DNA of 48,961 bases from Planctomycetaceae bacterium (GTDB lineage: Bacteria; Planctomycetota; Planctomycetia; Planctomycetales; Planctomycetaceae). The position numbers and the translations under genes are program-made. Numbering within the stretch: position 1 is the first letter of the stretch; each line of letters opens with the position of its first letter. Location: NCBI GenBank assembly GCA_021732785.1, contig JAKFUG010000044.1:1-48961 (forward strand), in the 5' to 3' direction. The notes beneath the pieces were generated by a model, which was given only the letters and a program-made list of their open reading frames with translations, was not told the origin of the DNA and did no database searches. Shown here piece by piece: positions 45,774 through 48,961 of this stretch.

Positions 45774-45852
45774 TTACGAACCATTCTCTGTTTTTGCTCT
45801 GTCGCAAGTGATTGATTAGAAGTGAGTTGCTGGTTCCCGTCTGGTTCGGGGG

Positions 45853-47305
45853 GGACTGCGAATCAACGCTCTACGGAAAACAATTCGCCTCCGGTCAACG
45901 GAAACAGAGAGCGCGGCGAGAATGCGCGCATTCTCTATTCCGGCGGTGAATCGCGGTAACCCGGCACGACCGGGAGGGTTCGGCGCTGACCCATGGCCCG
46001 GGGCCGCAGTGGGGCTTTACCAGACCCGCCGCCGGGGTGCAAAAAGGAAGCCATCTCCCATGATGCCAACGCCTTCCAGATTGTACCGCGATGAAGAACC
46101 TCTACCAACGTTTGTTGCTGTTGATCGCCGGCGCGACCCAGCGGGAGTTGGCTCGGCACGTCCGTTACCTGAAGATCGAGAACGAAATCCTCCGCAGCAA
46201 ACTTCCCAAGCGGGTGCCAGTGACGCCGAAGGAGCAGAACCGGCTGGTGAAGTTCGGCGCGAAGCTGGGGAAGGCGCTGAGCGAGCTGGTGACGATTGTG
46301 CATCCCGACACGCTGCGGCGGTGGATTCGGGACTCGCAGCAGAAGGCCAAGAAGAAGCCCGTGAAGAAGGGCCGCCCGCGAACGCAGGAGCAGATCCGCG
46401 AACTGATTCTCAAACTGGCCCGTGAGAACGACTGGGGCTACACCCGCATCCTGGGGGAGCTCCGCAAGCTCGGGATCAAGGCGGTGTCGCGGAACACCGT
46501 GAAGAACATCCTGAAGGAGAACGGACTCGATCCGGGGCCGAAGCGCGGTGCGGGCACTTGGGACGAGTTCCTGAAGATTCATGCCGCCACGCTGTGGCAA
46601 TGCGACTTCTACTCGAAGAAGGTGATGACGCTCAAAGGGCTACGCGATCTGTATCTGCTGATCTTCCTGCACGTTGAGACTCGGCGGGTGTTCATTGCGC
46701 CGGCCACGTATCACCCGAACGAAGCGTGGGTCAAGGAGCAGGCCGAAGTGTTTCTGCAGCACGCGAAAGAGACCGGCCTGGACACGGCGATAGTGATGCA
46801 CGACCGGGACACGAAGTTTACGGCGTCATTCGATGACGTGCTGAAGGCCGGGGACGTGAAGGTGCAGAAGGCGGCCCACCGCTCTCCGAACACCTGCGCG
46901 TTCGTAGAACGGTTCATCCAGACTCTGCAGCAGGAGTGCCTCGATTACTTCGTCGTGTTCGGCGAGAAGCACATGAACCATCTGGTTTCTGAGATGGTCG
47001 CCCATTACCACGTGGAGCGGCCGCACCAGGCGAAGGAGAATGACCCACTGATTCGCGGATCGTCAGACCCGCCAAAGAAGAAACCGAAGCAACGGAAGCG
47101 TTCCGCGCCGCCACCAGATGTCGTGCCGCTGAGCGACATCCAGTGCCAGCAGCGGTTGGGCGGGTTGCTGAAGCACTACAGCCGAAAGGCGGCGTAACGC
47201 GAATCGTCTCGAATCGCGATCATCCTGACAGCAATGTCCGTCGCGCCGTCGTTTGTCGTCGCTCAGTCGACGAACCAAGACCTCAAGATTGCAATTTCGC
47301 ACTCC
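45853..47305 (+). mobile_element. Integrase-type insertion sequence (IS3/IS481-like), ends tentative
   Basis: An integrase-core transposase (46091-47197) is flanked by an imperfect inverted repeat: GGACTGCGAA at 45853-45862 and GGAGTGCGAA on the minus strand at 47305-47296 (9 of 10). This would give an element of about 1.45 kb. No convincing target duplication is visible, so the exact ends are uncertain. The 230 nt before the transposase hold no other gene. Confidence 0.45.
46091..47197 (+). CDS. Integrase-core (DDE) transposase
   Basis: A 368-residue transposase that appears intact. An N-terminal helix-turn-helix region (about 10-140, with [19 protein letters not shown]) precedes an rve-type DDE core: D172 in [10 protein letters not shown]238 in MHDRDTKF and E273 in [13 protein letters not shown], with 34 residues between the last two, as in IS3/IS481-type enzymes. 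[13 protein letters not shown] and ERPHQA are usual for the family. The C-terminal tail is Lys/Pro-rich ([12 protein letters not shown]). There is no overlapping frame needing a programmed frameshift, unlike classic IS3. It is likely to be active, or recently so. Confidence 0.85.
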   Translation: MKNLYQRLLLLIAGATQRELARHVRYLKIENEILRSKLPKRVPVTPKEQNRLVKFGAKLGKALSELVTIVHPDTLRRWIRDSQQKAKKKPVKKGRPRTQEQIRELILKLARENDWGYTRILGELRKLGIKAVSRNTVKNILKENGLDPGPKRGAGTWDEFLKIHAATLWQCDFYSKKVMTLKGLRDLYLLIFLHVETRRVFIAPATYHPNEAWVKEQAEVFLQHAKETGLDTAIVMHDRDTKFTASFDDVLKAGDVKVQKAAHRSPNTCAFVERFIQTLQQECLDYFVVFGEKHMNHLVSEMVAHYHVERPHQAKENDPLIRGSSDPPKKKPKQRKRSAPPPDVVPLSDIQCQQRLGGLLKHYSRKAA

Positions 47306-47421
47306 GTAAGCCGCACCCGTCGCCATGCCCAGTTGTCACCGAAAACGTCCGATCTACTTTTTGCACAGGGCGGGCCCATCACGTCGATCTCGTGAGCCGG
47401 TCCTGTCGTCGTTTTTGCCAT
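47263..47421 (-). CDS. Small hypothetical ORF
   Basis: 52 codons from ATG 47421 (AAAGG about 10 nt upstream) encoding a peptide with NWAWRRVRLTECEIAILRSW near the end. No family recognised. It overlaps the tentative right end of the integrase-type IS, so either the IS end or this ORF is misplaced. Confidence 0.25.
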   Translation of the reverse strand: MAKTTTGPAHEIDVMGPPCAKSRSDVFGDNWAWRRVRLTECEIAILRSWFVD

Positions 47422-47454
47422 CGTCAAAAGCCTTTCAAAAGAGCGGAGGGGAAC

Positions 47455-47574
47455 ATGGTGAAGCAACCCAGTTTTACGCGCCGTATTGCAGAAAATTGGG
47501 CGATGCTCAGCACCGCGCGGCACCCGGCACCCCCTCGGGAGGACACAGACTTTATGTCTATAGTGTCGTCCTAA
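47455..47574 (+). CDS. Very small ORF with a strong ribosome-binding site
   Basis: 39 residues starting MVKQPSFTRRIAENWA at ATG 47455, with GGAGGGG ending 3 nt upstream. The site is the main support. No family recognised and nothing else suggests a role. Confidence 0.25.
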   Translation: MVKQPSFTRRIAENWAMLSTARHPAPPREDTDFMSIVSS

Positions 47575-47705
47575 GTCTTTACGATTCATGTGGTTTCCGT
47601 CGTGTTTTTGCCGCGGTTTGTGACAACCGGGGGAAGGGGAGAACACCACAACTCCTCGCCCCGGTCCATGCCGCCGATCGGCGGCAGCGTGGCTTGGTTG
47701 TTCTT

Positions 47706-47897
47706 TCATGTCTGGGAACACCTCGGGCGTCGTGATCGCTTTGTCCGTCGGTATGGGTCGACCATCTGCCGCCAACCACCAGCCCCGTCGGGGATCAGCA
47801 GCCAGTTGCACCGACCACACTTCCGGTTGTTGCCGGAGATGTTGAACTCATCGTGACCGCAGTTTGGACAAGATGTGGGCGTTGCGGTTGCTGTCAT
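47706..47897 (-). CDS. Small zinc-ribbon protein
   Basis: 63 residues from ATG 47897 (GGAAG about 7 nt upstream) containing CPNCGHDEFNISGNNRKC followed by GRCNW, i.e. two CxxC knuckles spaced as in a zinc ribbon. Then comes a basic tail (YRRTKRSRRPRC). Such proteins are common on plasmids and phages and often bind nucleic acid or partner proteins. It is co-oriented with the replication-ATPase fragment upstream. The 196 nt upstream of it (47898-48093) are relatively AT-rich and hold no gene that I recognise. Confidence 0.5.
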   Translation of the reverse strand: MTATATPTSCPNCGHDEFNISGNNRKCGRCNWLLIPDGAGGWRQMVDPYRRTKRSRRPRCSQT

Positions 47898-48095
47898 CGC
47901 GGTTCTTCCGGTTCTTTGGGGTCTCACGAGCATAGTCTGCATGGTCTGATGAGTCATTTTCAGCCCACCCCTAGTAAATATCTTTTTGATATGTGTTTTC
48001 CGGCTCTACACGGAATAGCCGAAATAGACTCATCAGACTCTTCTGACTATGCACCCACGACCTGCCACACCTGTTGATTCTTCCGGTTTGTGTTA

Positions 48096-48213
48096 GGAGT
48101 TACGCAGTTGCCCCATCAGACCCGTTTTTGACCGGAATATAGCCAGGCATGGGCAGAGTGGGGTGTTTGTGAGCCAGCCCAAACCCCCGAAAAACGGGCA
48201 ACTGCGTAACTCC
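48096..48213. repeat. MITE-like element with 18-bp terminal inverted repeats and TA duplication
   Basis: GGAGTTACGCAGTTGCCC at 48096-48113 is exactly repeated in inverse at 48196-48213, giving a 118-bp unit with no coding capacity. Each end is bordered by TA (48094-48095 and 48214-48215), as expected for elements moved by IS630/Tc1-type transposases. No matching transposase lies in the window. Confidence 0.8.
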
Positions 48214-48838
48214 TATGTGTGTGAGTCGATCATTTTCCCGCCAACAATTCGCCCGCGGATGTGCCGGAGTTTGTTGCCGACGATTCGCACTGTTGGGAGT
48301 TTGTCGGGACTTCCCCCGCAGAGTTCGAGGATCGCTTCCCGTGTCCCTTGGTAACCGTCGCGACTACGTGCCAGGAGTTCGAGCAGACCGCCGGTCGTGA
48401 CCCCTTCGCCGTCCGGGTCGACTTCGTGCCAGCACTCGACAAGCTGCCGGAGTGCCATCACCTGCGTGTCTGCCCTTGCCATGAGTTCTGACCGGCCCGC
48501 AGCCGGATCACAGAAGCCCAACCACACGACTGTCTGACGGACGAGCGCGGACCACGCCTCATACGATCCCCAACCGGGTAATGGTTGCTGGGGACGCCCC
48601 GCCACGTGGTACGCACGGAGAATGGTGAGCGCCGCCCCGACGAGCGCCGGTCGATTCTGGCGACCGTAGGCCCGCAGGTCAGCATGCTTGAACCCGCCAC
48701 GGTCCTCGGGTTTCTCTTCGCGACAGTCGAAGCGGATATCGAGCACCCGGCGGGACGTGTCACCGATGTAAATGAGATTATTGCCGGTCCCCATCCAAAT
48801 TAGCGCCAGTGGCATATCGACGATTTGCGCTTGCCTAG
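48213..48838 (-). pseudogene. Plasmid/phage-type replication ATPase, C-terminal fragment cut by IS1182
   Basis: About 208 codons remain. The block WMGTGNNLIYIGDTSRRVLD, the REEKPEDRGGFKHADLRAYG block, PALVGAALTILRAYHVAG and SYEAWSALVRQTVVWLGFCDP resemble the C-terminal end of primase/helicase-like ATPases encoded by phages, plasmids and integrated elements (family recalled from motif order, not searched). The frame is open to the IS1182 boundary at 48838, and the ATPase core lies beyond it or is lost. At the 3' end the stop codon TAG is formed by the TA duplication plus the first base of the MITE at 48096-48213. Confidence 0.65.
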
Positions 48839-48961
48839 GAGCCTGTCCGCGTAATTGAAGCCAGCGGGTTTGGTGTGATTTTTCGGGGGAGTGATCGCGG
48901 CGTGGGGGCTGGTGGCCGAGCCACCGTCGGGCGGCCTACGCCATCGCGTGGCGGAAGAGTT
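48839..48961 (-). mobile_element. 3' end of an IS1182-type insertion sequence, running off the right edge
   Basis: The outer end is a 17-nt terminal repeat at 48839-48855 (GAGCCTGTCCGCGTAAT), matching the left-edge element at 15 of 17 positions and bordered by the same CTAG (48835-48838). About 80 nt of non-coding DNA lead to the end of a minus-strand transposase. Orientation is the same as the left-edge copy. Confidence 0.65.
48936..48961 (-). CDS. IS1182-family transposase, last codons only
   Basis: The minus strand reads LFRHAMA followed by TAG at 48936-48938. IS1182 transposases commonly end with ...NLLKLFRxx, so this is consistent with the C-terminus. The call depends mainly on the adjoining terminal repeat. 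Confidence 0.45.

Noticed and set aside
45922-46425. A plus-strand frame overlapping the start of the integrase-type transposase, considered as an IS3-like OrfA
   Set aside because: It has Arg/Ala-rich shadow composition, and the transposase itself already contains the helix-turn-helix region.
47263-47820. A 185-codon minus-strand frame read as one gene
   Set aside because: Its upstream part overlaps the zinc-ribbon gene in another frame and looks non-coding; only the last 52 codons have a plausible start.
48095-48214. The inverted repeat considered as a transcription terminator or CRISPR-like repeat
   Set aside because: The arms are 82 nt apart, have no T run, occur once, and are bordered by TA, so a MITE explains them better.
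1-48961. tRNA, rRNA, riboswitch and CRISPR features
   Set aside because: None was seen on reading either strand; no direct-repeat array and no tRNA-like T-arm context was found. A covariance-model search was not possible here.

Overview
The window is GC-rich bacterial DNA, most likely from a planctomycete (phylum Planctomycetota). The pointers are formylglycine-type sulfatases, a Tat-signal DUF1552 protein paired with a PSCyt/DUF1587-1595-1592-1588-1585 cytochrome protein, an AXE1-type secreted esterase, and planctomycete-style transposases. No rRNA, tRNA or CRISPR array was seen. Genus cannot be told from the sequence.

Layout. Both edges lie inside an IS1182-type insertion sequence. The left edge (1-208) holds the 5' end of its transposase and the right edge (48839-48961) the 3' end. 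Both copies have the same orientation and the same inner flank (CTAG). From 208 to 2250 lie decayed sulfatase genes. From 2460 to 12.4 kb is ordinary planctomycete gene content: the DUF1552/DUF1592 pair, a 2TM protein, a flavodoxin, two secreted hydrolases, an EamA transporter and a SprT-like protein. A truncated DUF417 gene follows.

The core, about 13.2-44.1 kb, is a hybrid polyketide/non-ribosomal peptide cluster that I cannot match to a known product. A minus-strand arm carries a one-module fully reducing PKS with a C-methyltransferase (2593 aa), an HlyD-type adaptor and a Baeyer-Villiger-type flavin monooxygenase. Diverging from the PKS across a 368-bp control region is a tightly overlapping plus-strand arm. 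It begins with an NRPS with order Cy-A-PCP-Ox whose adenylation pocket reads as the cysteine code, so it should make a thiazole. Next is a fusion of a TubC-type docking domain, a class III aminotransferase and an acyl-ACP-reductase (AAR)-like domain. An ABC exporter (ATPase and FtsX/MacB-like permease) and a type II thioesterase complete the run. A second plus-strand run carries a discrete ACP, a PP-loop ATPase of the sugar-amidotransferase type, a discrete malonyl-transferase-like protein, an AsnB-type amidotransferase, a GNAT protein, an acyl-CoA dehydrogenase and a B12-binding-type radical SAM enzyme.

How the genes may work together (inference): the ACP, discrete AT and AsnB could build an amidated (malonamyl-like) starter. 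The PKS extends, methylates and reduces it. The NRPS adds cysteine and forms a thiazole. The docking/aminotransferase/AAR protein releases the chain as an aldehyde and converts it to an amine. The monooxygenase, acyl-CoA dehydrogenase, PP-loop and radical SAM enzymes tailor, and HlyD plus the ABC pair export. No phosphopantetheinyl transferase and no outer-membrane export channel are encoded here.

From 44.4 kb to the end the DNA is accessory: a secreted esterase, a frameshifted transposase remnant, an integrase-type IS, small ORFs, a 118-bp MITE-like element sitting in a stop codon, and the C-terminal part of a plasmid/phage-type replication ATPase cut off by the right-hand IS1182 copy.
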